64,000 nt of DNA from contig JAYFRF010000013.1 in NCBI GenBank assembly GCA_034926225.1, forward strand, positions 124,001-188,000, read 5' to 3'. Numbering within the stretch: the stretch's first letter is position 1; each line of letters starts with the position of its first letter. Below are positions 8,583-17,330 of the stretch, piece after piece. The notes under the pieces were generated by a model. It did no database searches. It saw only the letters and a program-made list of their open reading frames with translations, and was not told the DNA's origin. The position numbers were made by a program, and so were the translations under genes. The stretch comes from JAAZKA01 sp034926225 (GTDB lineage Bacteria; Bacillota; Clostridia; Oscillospirales; QAMX01).

Positions 8583-9968
8583 TTATAAAGCGCCTCCCTT
8601 GCCGCCGATGGTAAGCTCGGATACACGGATACGGGGCTGTCCGACGTTGGTCGGCACGCTGCCGGACAGCGAGCCGCACATGCCCTGACCCATAGTCATG
8701 GTATGCCCGACGCGGTCGATACGCCGGATGACGTCGGCACCGCGTCCGATGAGTGTCGCACCGCGTACGGGGGTCAGGATTTTTCCGTCGCGGATCCAGT
8801 AGCCTTCGCTGACGGCAAAGTTAAACTCGCCGGTGAGGGGGTTGACCGAGCCGCCGCCCATGCTTTTGGCGTAAAGGCCCTCGGGACAGTCGGCGATCAT
8901 GGCTTCTTCATCGTCCTCACCGGGGCAGATGAAGGTGTTGGTCATGCGGGAGGTCGGTGCGTAGGTGTAATCCTGACGGCGGGAGCTGCCGGTGACGGGC
9001 ATGTTCATGCGGCGGCTGCCAAGACGGTCGATGAGGTAACCGACAAGGATGCCATGGTCAATTAGGACATTGCGGTGCGCGGGGGTGCCTTCGTCGTCGA
9101 TATGCATACTGCCCCATTCACCGTCGAGGGTTCCGTCGTCGACGGCGGTTACGCAGTCCGCAGCGACCTTTTGACCGAGCTTACCGCAGAATTCGGAGTT
9201 GCCGCGGGAAACAGATGTCGCTTCGAGGGAATGCCCGCAGGCTTCGTGAAAGATGACGCCGCCAAAGCCGCCGTCCATGATGACGGGGAGGGATGCGGGA
9301 GGGCAGGCGGGTGCATGGAGCATGGTAACGGCGCAGGCGGCGGCCTTTTTCGCGTAGAATTCGGGGTCGATGCGGTCAAATCCCTCGAATCCTAGTCCGT
9401 AGCCGGGGCCTTCGTGACCGGTCTGGGTTTCATGGCCGTCGGAGGCGACGGTCTGCACGAACATGCGCATACGCACACGGCGGTCGCGGGCGAAGACGCC
9501 TTCGGTGTTGGCGATGAGGACATCGGCGTCGCGGTCGAGGGTCAGCACGCGGGCCTGGACAATCTCGGGGGAGTAGCCCTTGGCGGCGGCGTATGCGGAG
9601 AGGGCGAGCTGGACGCGGCGGTCGCCGGCGACGTCGGAGAAGGGGATGCGCGGGACGACGCGGTAGTCGTGCGGGGAGAAGGGCGCGATAACGGCGGGCG
9701 TATCGGCGCGAACGGCAGCTGCCGCGGCGTGCGCGGTAGCGATGAGGGAGGGAAGGGATGTATCGGCGGTGTAGGCGTAGGCTGTTTTCAGCCCGGCAAA
9801 GACGCGGACGCCCGCGCCGTGGCGATGGGAGGAGGTGGCGTCCTCGACGTCTCCCTGCAGTACGGTGACGGAGTTTGCGCGGACGTCCTCCATATAAAGT
9901 TCTGCGAAATCCGCACCGGTGGCGATCGCTGCTTGTAAGACGGCGCGGGCTTCATCCTGTGTAAACAA
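8583..9968 (-). CDS. tldD: TldD-family zinc metalloprotease catalytic subunit
   Basis: A 461-residue protein with the family zinc motif HEACGH near residue 240 (GGVIFHEACGHSLEA), the catalytic site of TldD. It forms a heterodimer with the TldE protein encoded directly downstream. The start is TTG at 9968, with GGAAAGG upstream. It lies 18 bases after the DUF368 gene, in one operon. TldD/E activity is general peptide clean-up or maturation of modified peptides; the substrate is not indicated here. Confidence 0.94.
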   Translation of the reverse strand: MFTQDEARAVLQAAIATGADFAELYMEDVRANSVTVLQGDVEDATSSHRHGAGVRVFAGLKTAYAYTADTSLPSLIATAHAAAAAVRADTPAVIAPFSPHDYRVVPRIPFSDVAGDRRVQLALSAYAAAKGYSPEIVQARVLTLDRDADVLIANTEGVFARDRRVRMRMFVQTVASDGHETQTGHEGPGYGLGFEGFDRIDPEFYAKKAAACAVTMLHAPACPPASLPVIMDGGFGGVIFHEACGHSLEATSVSRGNSEFCGKLGQKVAADCVTAVDDGTLDGEWGSMHIDDEGTPAHRNVLIDHGILVGYLIDRLGSRRMNMPVTGSSRRQDYTYAPTSRMTNTFICPGEDDEEAMIADCPEGLYAKSMGGGSVNPLTGEFNFAVSEGYWIRDGKILTPVRGATLIGRGADVIRRIDRVGHTMTMGQGMCGSLSGSVPTNVGQPRIRVSELTIGGKGGAL

Positions 9969-9986
9969 AAAGGATCATCCTTTCCT

Positions 9987-10826
9987 TTAAAATTTCGAAG
10001 AATCCTTCTTTTTGCCGGCGAAAAAGAAAATACCACCGGCAAGTCCCAAAAGGAAAAAGAGAATATGCCACCACAGAAAGCCGGTTCTTACCACTTGAAT
10101 AAGGAGAAAAACGGCGGAACCGGAGGTAAATCCTGCGACGGCGTAGTACCCATAGGAGCGGGCGTGGGAGAAGACGTAGTTGACGAGCCGTAGCAGCGCG
10201 ACGCCGGTAACGGCAAAGCCAATCGAGGCGGGTAGGAGAATGTGCAGGTTCAAATCGGCGATGGCGGTCATAAACGGCTCATACCAGTTTAGAAGCATCA
10301 GTAAAAAGGAGGTACTGACACCCGGGATGATGGTGCCAAGCGCGGCGATTACACCTGTGAGGATGCTTTCGATGAAGTTTAAGTCTGTGCCGGATATGGC
10401 CGTCAAGCCTAACGCAATATCGCCAAGGGCAAGTCCGGTAAAAAACGCGGCGCCGATGAGAGCCGCCCAGAGGTATTTCGGGCGAAAGCCGCCAAGGTTT
10501 CCCTCACGGACGATGCCGGGCATGCCACCGATGACAAGCCCCATGAATAAGAGCAGCACCGGCGTCTGAAAATGCGCCATCAGGTAAGTTACGGCGGACG
10601 CGGTTGCGAGGGTGCCAACGACGCCGCCCAGACCGAGGGGAAGAAGGAAAGTAAAGCTGCGCTTGAAATTGTGGATAAGATCGTAAATGGAGGAGACGAT
10701 ACGCTCGTAGAGCCCGAGGGAGACAGCGATCACGCCGCCGGAGACACCGGGGATGATAGCACCGGCGAAGATCAGAAATCCCGCCGCAACGCGTTTACAG
10801 AAGCCTTTGGCATTGTTTTTATCCAT
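9987..10826 (-). CDS. popT: DUF368 polyprenyl-phosphate transporter (PopT family)
   Basis: A 279-residue integral membrane protein of the DUF368 family. It carries the two internally repeated signatures of the family, GAIIPGVSGG at about 22-31 and GTIIPGVSTS at about 165-174, each in a re-entrant segment. DUF368 (PopT) proteins are reported to return undecaprenyl phosphate to the inner leaflet for cell-wall synthesis. The protein ends in a lysine-rich cytoplasmic tail. It is the first gene of a popT-tldD-tldE transcript. Confidence 0.88.
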   Translation of the reverse strand: MDKNNAKGFCKRVAAGFLIFAGAIIPGVSGGVIAVSLGLYERIVSSIYDLIHNFKRSFTFLLPLGLGGVVGTLATASAVTYLMAHFQTPVLLLFMGLVIGGMPGIVREGNLGGFRPKYLWAALIGAAFFTGLALGDIALGLTAISGTDLNFIESILTGVIAALGTIIPGVSTSFLLMLLNWYEPFMTAIADLNLHILLPASIGFAVTGVALLRLVNYVFSHARSYGYYAVAGFTSGSAVFLLIQVVRTGFLWWHILFFLLGLAGGIFFFAGKKKDSSKF

Positions 10827-11018
10827 CGTATTCGAGAACCCACTTCTTTAGCAGAATCTAAAAAAAAGGAGGAACTGTCGGGCAGGAGATCGGCATGCAC
10901 CGCACAGAGCGTGGACGCCGTCTATAGGAGTTTACCCGCCGTAGGCTCCTCTTAACCGTATTATTCCATGCCGTTCAGACGAAAGGGGGAGGGAAAATGT
11001 TCCTTATTAAAGAAGACT

Positions 11019-11810
11019 TTAGGTACGGGCATTGAGACGGTTTACGAGGTTTGCCAGCGATTCGATATTTTCGCGACAGATGATCTCGCCCGTTTCAGCC
11101 TTTGCGCGCTCGGGGAAACCCATCACGCCGACTTTCATATCAGGACGCTGGACGACGCGCTCGACGCAAGTCGGGTCGTTAAACGCGCGGCTGCGCTCGG
11201 CGTACCAGTCCTGATCGGTACGCAGCATCTGCGCCATCTCTGTCTCATCCATGCGCAGACGTTCCATATGCACAAGTTCGGGACGCCAGTAGAGCATGCA
11301 GGACGTCTCGTGTTCGCCGGCATGGAAGTCCTGCCCGTTTTCGTCACCGCGCGCAATATCGGTAAAACGCTTGCTCATCGTACCGACCGTCGCCAGGCAG
11401 ACCGCGATGCCGCGGTTTTTCTCGTCGCGCAGAAATACCTGCAAGGAGAGCTTTAAAGATTCGATATTCTCCGTTCCGCCGTGACCGAGATAAATAATGA
11501 TATTACGGAAGCCCATCGCGACAAACTCGCCGCAGATGTTGGTGACCATCAGGCCGAAAAGCTGGGGATTTATGTTCATCGTGCCTTGAAAGCCGCCGCC
11601 GGAGAAACAGTAGTGCAGTCCCGGCGCGAGGAAGGCGTCGAGGCGGTCAAAACCGATGCGTAAAGGCTCGGTGACGTTAAAAATATCGGTACCGAGCGGC
11701 AGATGATATCCGTGCTGTTCGATGAGTCCTACGGGCAGAATGACCGTAGGCGTCTTTTTTACCAGCTCCGCGAATTCGGGGAAGCTGTAATCGGTCAGAT
11801 TGTAAGCCAT
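11019..11810 (-). CDS. Creatininase-family amidohydrolase-like protein
   Basis: A 263-residue protein of the creatininase fold. Likely metal ligands are seen in EQHGYHLPLGTD (residues about 31-42), the glycine-rich NIIIYLGHGG and the later HAGEHETS motif. The family includes creatinine amidohydrolase, FAPy deformylase and MftE-type peptidases, so the exact substrate is open. The start is ATG 11810, 7 bases after AGGAGG; an ATG at 11834 lacks a ribosome site. It lies downstream of a Gfo/Idh/MocA dehydrogenase and a ROK repressor, with a terminator between, so a role in carbohydrate or amide breakdown is only a guess. Confidence 0.85.
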   Translation of the reverse strand: MAYNLTDYSFPEFAELVKKTPTVILPVGLIEQHGYHLPLGTDIFNVTEPLRIGFDRLDAFLAPGLHYCFSGGGFQGTMNINPQLFGLMVTNICGEFVAMGFRNIIIYLGHGGTENIESLKLSLQVFLRDEKNRGIAVCLATVGTMSKRFTDIARGDENGQDFHAGEHETSCMLYWRPELVHMERLRMDETEMAQMLRTDQDWYAERSRAFNDPTCVERVVQRPDMKVGVMGFPERAKAETGEIICRENIESLANLVNRLNART

Positions 11811-11931
11811 AGGTTCGCCTCCTAAAGACAGCATGTCAAATTAGTTATTTTTACGGAGAGGAGATAATAATTTAAGCTTCTCATACCAGCGCTTGCGGCA
11901 GCGGGGAAGGAAAACCCCGGTATAAACGGAG

Positions 11932-11960
11932 AAAAGAGGGCGACTGAGCCGCCCTCTTTT
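11932..11960 (-). terminator. Terminator after the Gfo/Idh/MocA gene
   Basis: An 11-bp perfect stem (11932-11942 with 11950-11960) ends in TTTT on both strands. It follows the dehydrogenase gene on the minus strand and partly isolates the creatininase-like gene. Confidence 0.85.
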
Positions 11961-11970
11961 GAGCAAAGAA

Positions 11971-13017
11971 TTACTGAATTTCGAAAAACTTCTCCGCAGC
12001 CTGGGACTCGTAGATCTTCTCGATGACATTCTGAATACGCGCGGCATCGGACGCCGGTACTTCGACGGGGACGCCATTCAGAATGGAATCGGAGAAGGAC
12101 TCGATTTCACGGGTGTAGATATTGCCCAGAGTTCCTTCGAGTTTGACCGAGCCGGTCTCATTGCGATCCTGCGCGGCGTCATAGCCCTTGTCGCCGCCGG
12201 TGAGGATGGCATACGCGTCGCCACCGTCCATCTGACCGATGGTACCTTCGGTGATGATGCTGCCCTTCGTGCCGTAGAATTCAAGTCTCCACTTCACGGC
12301 TTCGTCGGGGATATTGAAGTTTGCGTCAACGGTGCCGAACGCGCCGCAGGAGAGCTTAAACAACGCGGAGCAGGCGTCTTCGACGTCATACTGGAAGGTC
12401 ATCGTCTCGGCAAGGCCGCCGACTTTGATGATCTTGGAGCCGGTGATATATTCAATAAGGTCGAGGCAGTGGATGCCCATGTCGGTCATCGCGCCGCCGC
12501 CGGCGGTAGCTTTGGACTGACGCCAGTTGCCGGGCATATCGGGATACCAGCAGCTGAAAAGCGCGTGACAGGAAACGACTTGACCGAGCTTACCCTCGGC
12601 GATCAGCTTTTTAATCTCCTGATGATAGGTGTTGAAGCGCATCATCAGGCCGGTTGCTATCAAAAGCCCCTTGGCCGCGGCTTCGTCGCAGAGAGCCTTG
12701 GACTCGGCGCTGGTTGCGGCGACGGGTTTCTCGACGAGGATATGCTTACCTGCTTTGATCGCCGCACGCACCTGGGAAGCGTGGTAGCCGACGGGGGAGG
12801 CGATGTAGACGGCTTCAACTTCGGGATCGGCGAGGAGGGAATCCGCGTCGGTGTACCAGCGCTTGGCATGGTACTTTTCGCAGAGCTTCGGCGCAAGACC
12901 GGGAACGACTTCCATAACGGCGACGAGCTCGGCATTTTCGGCGAGCATCATGCCCGGCAGCGTACGGCGATCCGCGATACCGCCGGCGCCGAGGACACCC
13001 CATTTGACTTTTTTCAT
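11971..13017 (-). CDS. Gfo/Idh/MocA-family NAD(P)-dependent sugar dehydrogenase
   Basis: A 348-residue oxidoreductase. The N-terminal Rossmann motif VLGAGGIADRRTL (residues 8-20) binds NAD(P). The family EKP motif is present at HILVEKPVAAT (about 93-103), and GGGAMTDMGIHCLDL (about 172-186) holds the usual catalytic DxGxH segment. Members oxidise inositols, sugars or amino sugars. Start ATG at 13017 follows GGGAGG. It lies 30 bases after the ROK repressor gene in the same direction, so the repressor probably controls it. Confidence 0.92.
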   Translation of the reverse strand: MKKVKWGVLGAGGIADRRTLPGMMLAENAELVAVMEVVPGLAPKLCEKYHAKRWYTDADSLLADPEVEAVYIASPVGYHASQVRAAIKAGKHILVEKPVAATSAESKALCDEAAAKGLLIATGLMMRFNTYHQEIKKLIAEGKLGQVVSCHALFSCWYPDMPGNWRQSKATAGGGAMTDMGIHCLDLIEYITGSKIIKVGGLAETMTFQYDVEDACSALFKLSCGAFGTVDANFNIPDEAVKWRLEFYGTKGSIITEGTIGQMDGGDAYAILTGGDKGYDAAQDRNETGSVKLEGTLGNIYTREIESFSDSILNGVPVEVPASDAARIQNVIEKIYESQAAEKFFEIQ

Positions 13018-13047
13018 AGGTAATTACCTCCCAAAATAGATTAATAA

Positions 13048-14199
13048 TTATTCCAATATGCAGTTTGAGGACTCGACATCAAAGAGCCTGTCGAGCGCGT
13101 ATTCGAGAAGCCCGTCGAGGGTTGCCTGCGCGTCGAGATCGACGTAGCGGAACACGGCTCGGCCGGCGAGCTGGGGATAAGCGTGGGAACGCGCATAGCG
13201 CTCGGCGGTTTCGGCGACAAAACGGCTTTTTAACAGCTCGTGACCGTTGACATAGATCACGTCGGGCGCGAAAAGCTGGATCAGGGTGACAAGCGCTGCG
13301 CCCAGATAACGTCCGCCACGCGCGAGGGCGGCATGTGCGCGGGGATCATCGGCTTCGTCGGCGGCGAGAACGTCCGCATAGGCGGCCGCACCGTATTCGG
13401 CGGCTATACGTTCAGGGGAACAGAACATCTCCAGACACCCGCGATTGCCGCAGAAGCAGCGCTCCCCGTGGACGTCGGCGGTGACATGGCCGAGCTCGCC
13501 AAGGAAGGTCGGGTCGAGGACGGCTTCCGCAAAGTGGACGGCGCCGACGCCGTGCTCGAGGTCCAAAAAGAGAGCGTTGCGGGGTTTATCCGCACGGATG
13601 GCGGTACGGATACGGATGGCGCGGGTGATGGACGCGTTCTGGATGAAGACGGCGGGCGAGATGCGGGACAGCGCTGCGCGTAGATCGACACCACTCCAGT
13701 TTAAACGCACGCTTGTGACAGAGGAGCCGCGGTCGAGCACCATACCGGGAACGGACGTGGCGACGGCCAAAAGCTTGCCGTCGAGCTTCTCCCGCAGCGC
13801 TTCGACGAGGGACTGAATGGTATCGATGGCAGCTTCTCCCGTGGGCGGCGCGCCGGTATAGGGAATCGAGCAGACTTCCTTCCCGGACAGAGACATCAGG
13901 GATGCGCGGATACCGTCGGATTCCATGACGACGCAGGCAACGCGGAAATGGTCGTCGGCAAGGCCGAGCAGAGATGCGCGGCGCCCGGGGCGGCCGGATT
14001 CTGCGATAGCACGTTCGCAAACAAAGCCGCGATCCATGAGATAGTTGACGAGATTGGTAATACTGGAAAGGGACAGACCGGTTTCCTCCGCGAGATGGGG
14101 ACGCGTGGCCGTCCCGCCGCGCCGGATGCATTCCACGACGCGCGCACGGTTGATTCGCTGCATTAGCTGAACATTGCCGACCTTACCGGAAACTCTCAT
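13048..14199 (-). CDS. ROK-family transcriptional repressor (NagC/XylR type)
   Basis: A 383-residue regulator. A winged helix-turn-helix occupies residues about 15-75 (TRPHLAEETGLSLSSITNLV is the recognition region). The ROK sugar-kinase-like domain follows; the zinc motif CFCGNRGCLEMFC is clear at about residue 245. The kinase phosphate motif is degenerate (LFLDLEHGVGAV), consistent with a repressor that binds but does not phosphorylate sugar. Start ATG at 14199 follows GGAAGGGAAAG. It heads the operon with the dehydrogenase and likely represses itself through the promoters at 14232-14335. Confidence 0.92.
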   Translation of the reverse strand: MRVSGKVGNVQLMQRINRARVVECIRRGGTATRPHLAEETGLSLSSITNLVNYLMDRGFVCERAIAESGRPGRRASLLGLADDHFRVACVVMESDGIRASLMSLSGKEVCSIPYTGAPPTGEAAIDTIQSLVEALREKLDGKLLAVATSVPGMVLDRGSSVTSVRLNWSGVDLRAALSRISPAVFIQNASITRAIRIRTAIRADKPRNALFLDLEHGVGAVHFAEAVLDPTFLGELGHVTADVHGERCFCGNRGCLEMFCSPERIAAEYGAAAYADVLAADEADDPRAHAALARGGRYLGAALVTLIQLFAPDVIYVNGHELLKSRFVAETAERYARSHAYPQLAGRAVFRYVDLDAQATLDGLLEYALDRLFDVESSNCILE

Positions 14200-14231
14200 G
14201 GCTTTCCCTTCCGTACTTTTAATTTCTTGAT

Positions 14232-14261
14232 ATTATACCACGTAACGAAAGGAAATGTCAA
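14232..14261 (-). promoter_or_regulatory. Proximal promoter of the ROK operon
   Basis: Minus-strand TTGACA (14261-14256) and TATAAT (14237-14232), spacer 18 bp. The start would lie about 25 bases before the ROK start codon. Confidence 0.82.
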
Positions 14262-14305
14262 CCGGAGCGTCGTGAAAAACGAAAACCTGCGCCTTTGTTA
14301 ATCTT

Positions 14306-14335
14306 ATTATATCACGCAGCCGATAAGCTTGTCAA
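14306..14335 (-). promoter_or_regulatory. Distal promoter of the ROK operon
   Basis: A second minus-strand TTGACA (14335-14330) and TATAAT (14311-14306) with an 18-bp spacer, exactly 74 bp upstream of the proximal one. The two near-identical promoters suggest tandem starts, one perhaps under ROK control. Confidence 0.75.
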
Positions 14336-14414
14336 TCGGCGCGGAGACGAATTGATGCAATGAATGAAGAAATTCCCCAAAGAGCTGAAGAATTGAAGGA
14401 TTTGTGGATTGCTC

Positions 14415-14443
14415 TTGCATTTTGGACGGAAGTTTGGTATAAT
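14415..14443 (+). promoter_or_regulatory. Promoter of the rluB operon
   Basis: TTGCAT (14415-14420) and TATAAT (14438-14443) are 17 bp apart. The predicted start falls at 14450 or 14451, directly on the rluB ATG, which suggests a leaderless message. Confidence 0.8.
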
Positions 14444-14450
14444 CATCAAC

Positions 14451-15200
14451 ATGAAAGAAAGATTACAAAAAATCCTGTCCGGCGCCGGGATTTGTTCGCG
14501 CCGGGAAGCGGAAAAGCGTATTCAAGACGGCCGCGTGAGGGTAAACGGGGCGGTTGCCATGCTTGGCGATTCCGCCGATCCGGATACCGACTGCATTATG
14601 ATGGACGATCAGCCTGTCAAAAAGCAGACGCAGACGGTGACCGTACTTTTGAATAAACCCGCCGGCTACGTGACGACGATGCGCGACGAGCAGGGACGTA
14701 AAACCGTCGTGGAGCTCACCAAAAATGTCGGCGTACGCGTATACCCCGTCGGCAGACTTGACTTAAACTCCTGCGGCGCGCTGCTGATGACATCGGACGG
14801 CGGCTTGGCTCAGGCTCTTATGCATCCCTCGCATGAGGTCGACAAGGTGTACCATGTCACGGTGCGCGGCGATCTTGTGCGGGGCTTGCCGGTTTTACGC
14901 GCCCCGGCGATGCTGGACGGTTATGAAACGCGTCCGGCACAGGTGAAAGTGCTGCGTGAGACACCGTACGGCACGGTGCTGGAGATGGTGATTCACGAGG
15001 GCCGCAACCGGCAGATACGAAGGATCTGTGAGAGCGCGAATTTGGCCGTGACGAGACTGTGCCGGGTCGCTATCGGCGGGATACGGCTCGGCGGACTGGA
15101 GCCTGGGAAGTGGCGGAAGCTGACGGAGGATGAAATGGCGTATCTTGAGGTGATCAAGGGCGCGGGAGCCTTGCCGATGGAGAGTGAATGGGATGAATAA
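14451..15200 (+). CDS. rluB: rRNA pseudouridine synthase, RluB/RsuA family
   Basis: A 249-residue enzyme that isomerises uridine in ribosomal RNA. An S4 RNA-binding domain covers residues about 1-60 (MKERLQKILSGAGICSRREA). The catalytic domain has the aspartate motif VGRLDLNSCGALLMTSDG. The C-terminal REGRNRQIRR-like segment reads HEGRNRQIRRICES. ATG 14451 gives the standard N-terminus of the family; a TTG at 14409 would add 14 residues not seen in relatives and would lie upstream of the -35 box. It overlaps the next gene by 8 bases. Confidence 0.93.
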   Translation: MKERLQKILSGAGICSRREAEKRIQDGRVRVNGAVAMLGDSADPDTDCIMMDDQPVKKQTQTVTVLLNKPAGYVTTMRDEQGRKTVVELTKNVGVRVYPVGRLDLNSCGALLMTSDGGLAQALMHPSHEVDKVYHVTVRGDLVRGLPVLRAPAMLDGYETRPAQVKVLRETPYGTVLEMVIHEGRNRQIRRICESANLAVTRLCRVAIGGIRLGGLEPGKWRKLTEDEMAYLEVIKGAGALPMESEWDE

Positions 15201-16077
15201 CGATCTGATGTCGCGGATACGCGCGGCGCAAAGCGACTTCTCGCGCGGACAGAAAGCCATCGCGGCGTACATCACCGAGCACTACGATAAAGCAGCATTC
15301 ATGACGGCAAACCGCTTAGGCGCCGTCACCGGCGTATCGGAGTCCACGGTGGTACGCTTTGCTGTACGTCTCGGCTACGAGGGTTACCCGGCGTTGCAGG
15401 CTGCTTTGCAGGATATGATTCGCAACCGGCTGACCGCCGTGCAAAGGCTCGAGGTGACAAGCACCAAGCTGTCCGACCAGAATATCCTCCACGCCGTTAT
15501 GACCGACGATATGGATAAGATCGCCACGACGCTCGCGTCCGTCGATCAGGATGCGTTCAACGCCGCCGTGCGCGAGACGATCAACGCAAAACGCGTTTAT
15601 ATCCTCGGTATGCGCTCGTCGGCGGGGCTCGCGGGATTTTTGGGGGTTTATTTCCGCCTGCTGTTCGACGATGTGCGCATCATCAGCTCCGGCGGTGTAA
15701 ACGAGCTTTATGAGCAGCTTTTTCATGTATCACAGGGGGATATCGTTTACGGTATCAGCTTCCCGCGATATTCGTCGAGTACGGTGCGGGCGCTGCAGTT
15801 CGTCAAAGCACGCGGTGCGAAGGTTGTCGCTGTGACGGACAGCGCGCTGTCGCCGATCGCTAGATACGCGAATTACGCACTGTATGCACGATCCGATATG
15901 GCATCGTTCGTCGATTCGCTGGTCGCGCCGCTGTCGCTGTTCAATGCGCTGATTATTGCGATCGGCATGCGAAAAAAAGATGATGTATCGAAGACGTTTT
16001 CGGAGCTTGAGAGTATCTGGGATGAATACGGCGTATATGAGAAGAACGATTCCTCGCCGGATGGAGGAAACACGTGA
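15193..16077 (+). CDS. RpiR/MurR-family transcriptional regulator
   Basis: A 294-residue regulator. The N-terminal HTH_6 domain (about 1-75) includes LGAVTGVSESTVVRFAVRLGYEGYPALQ, shown here only as its family signature TVVRFAVRLGYEGYPALQ. A SIS sugar-phosphate-binding domain follows, about 120-260 (VYILGMRSSAGLAG, then ISFPRYSSSTVRAL). Such proteins sense phosphosugars or N-acetylmuramic acid 6-phosphate. ATG 15193 is preferred over GTG 15184 because GGAGAG lies about 8 bases upstream. It overlaps the genes on both sides. Its target is unknown. Confidence 0.9.
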   Translation: MNNDLMSRIRAAQSDFSRGQKAIAAYITEHYDKAAFMTANRLGAVTGVSESTVVRFAVRLGYEGYPALQAALQDMIRNRLTAVQRLEVTSTKLSDQNILHAVMTDDMDKIATTLASVDQDAFNAAVRETINAKRVYILGMRSSAGLAGFLGVYFRLLFDDVRIISSGGVNELYEQLFHVSQGDIVYGISFPRYSSSTVRALQFVKARGAKVVAVTDSALSPIARYANYALYARSDMASFVDSLVAPLSLFNALIIAIGMRKKDDVSKTFSELESIWDEYGVYEKNDSSPDGGNT

Positions 16078-17288
16078 AAGTAACGATCATCGGCGGGGGA
16101 GCCGCCGGTATGATGGCAGCCTGTATCGCGGCGGCACGCGGACGGGATGTAACGGTATTGGAGCGTAACCCGAAAACCTGCCGTAAGCTCTGTATCACGG
16201 GAAAGGGACGCTGCAACCTGACGAACGCCTGCCCGGACGACGAGCTCATGGGGAATATTCCCGGTAACGGACGTTTCTTATACAGCGCCCTTTCGGGCTT
16301 TTCACCGAAGGACGTGATGAGATTCTTCGAGGACGCGGGTGTGCCTTTGAAAATTGAGCGAGGCAGCCGGGTTTTCCCGGTTTCGGATTCCTCCTACGAT
16401 ATAGCGGACGCGCTCTTAAAGACCGCAAGGTCGCGCGGTGTGCGTATCATTGAGGGGCGTGCGTCGAGACTGGAGCTGCGTGACGGCCATGTGACCGGTG
16501 TATGGTATGACGCAGGCGTGGGAGAGAGCTTTCTCGAAAACGAGGCGGTCATCCTAGCGACAGGCGGCGCAAGCTATCCGACAACGGGGTCTACTGGCGA
16601 CGGTTATCGGCTTGCCGAGGATGCAGGGCATACTGTTGTTCCGCTGCAGGGGTCGCTGGTACCGCTCGAGGCGCCGGGATGCACGCCGATGCAGGGACTT
16701 TCGTTGAAAAATACCGGGCTAAAGCTCTACCGTGGGGGAAAGCTTGTGTATGAGGATTTCGGCGAGATGCTGTTTACGCATTTCGGGGTATCGGGACCGA
16801 TGATTTTGTCGGCATCGGCACGGATGCGTACGCAGGGAGAGTGGAAGCTCGTTCTCGACTGCAAGCCGGCACTGTCGGAGGAGCAGCTCGACGCACGGAT
16901 TCTGCGGGATTTCGCCGACGCGAAGAACCGTGACTTCGAAAATGCGCTGGGAGGACTGCTGCCGAGATTGATGATTCCTGAGGTCATTCGGCGTAGCGGG
17001 ATCGATCCGCATAAGAAGGTAAACGAAGTTACCCGCGCGGAACGGCGGCGGTTAATTACCGAGATCAAGCGTTTTGAGATACCGGTGACGGGGAAGCGGC
17101 CGCTGTCGGAAGCTGTCGTCACGGCGGGCGGCGTCGATGTACGGGAGGTCAACCCTAAGACCATGGCATCGAAGCTTGTCCGGGGGCTATATTTTGCGGG
17201 GGAAGTATTGGATGTGGATGCGTATACCGGCGGGTTTAACCTGCAGATCGCATGGTCAACGGGATACGCGGCAGGCAGCGCGGTCTGA
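16074..17288 (+). CDS. BaiN/HI0933-family NAD(P)/FAD-dependent oxidoreductase
   Basis: A 404-residue flavoprotein starting with GTG at 16074, overlapping the RpiR gene by four bases. The N-terminal FAD motif is VTIIGGGAAGMMAA (residues 2-15). The family motif TGKGRCNLTNAC lies at about 43-54, and GGVDVREVNPKTMASK and the C-terminal second FAD segment GFNLQIAWSTGYAAG are present. Relatives include BaiN, a bile acid dehydroxylation enzyme, but most have no proven role, so no bile acid function is claimed. It commonly neighbours cmk and hutP-like genes in Clostridia. Confidence 0.9.
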   Translation: MKVTIIGGGAAGMMAACIAAARGRDVTVLERNPKTCRKLCITGKGRCNLTNACPDDELMGNIPGNGRFLYSALSGFSPKDVMRFFEDAGVPLKIERGSRVFPVSDSSYDIADALLKTARSRGVRIIEGRASRLELRDGHVTGVWYDAGVGESFLENEAVILATGGASYPTTGSTGDGYRLAEDAGHTVVPLQGSLVPLEAPGCTPMQGLSLKNTGLKLYRGGKLVYEDFGEMLFTHFGVSGPMILSASARMRTQGEWKLVLDCKPALSEEQLDARILRDFADAKNRDFENALGGLLPRLMIPEVIRRSGIDPHKKVNEVTRAERRRLITEIKRFEIPVTGKRPLSEAVVTAGGVDVREVNPKTMASKLVRGLYFAGEVLDVDAYTGGFNLQIAWSTGYAAGSAV

Positions 17289-17330
17289 TACTGCGGTCTA
17301 AAAAGACCGCTATAAAAGGAGCATGGGAGT

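Noticed and set aside
11959..13023. Plus-strand open frame of 354 codons
   Set aside because: Mirror of the Gfo/Idh/MocA gene, which has clear NAD and EKP motifs.
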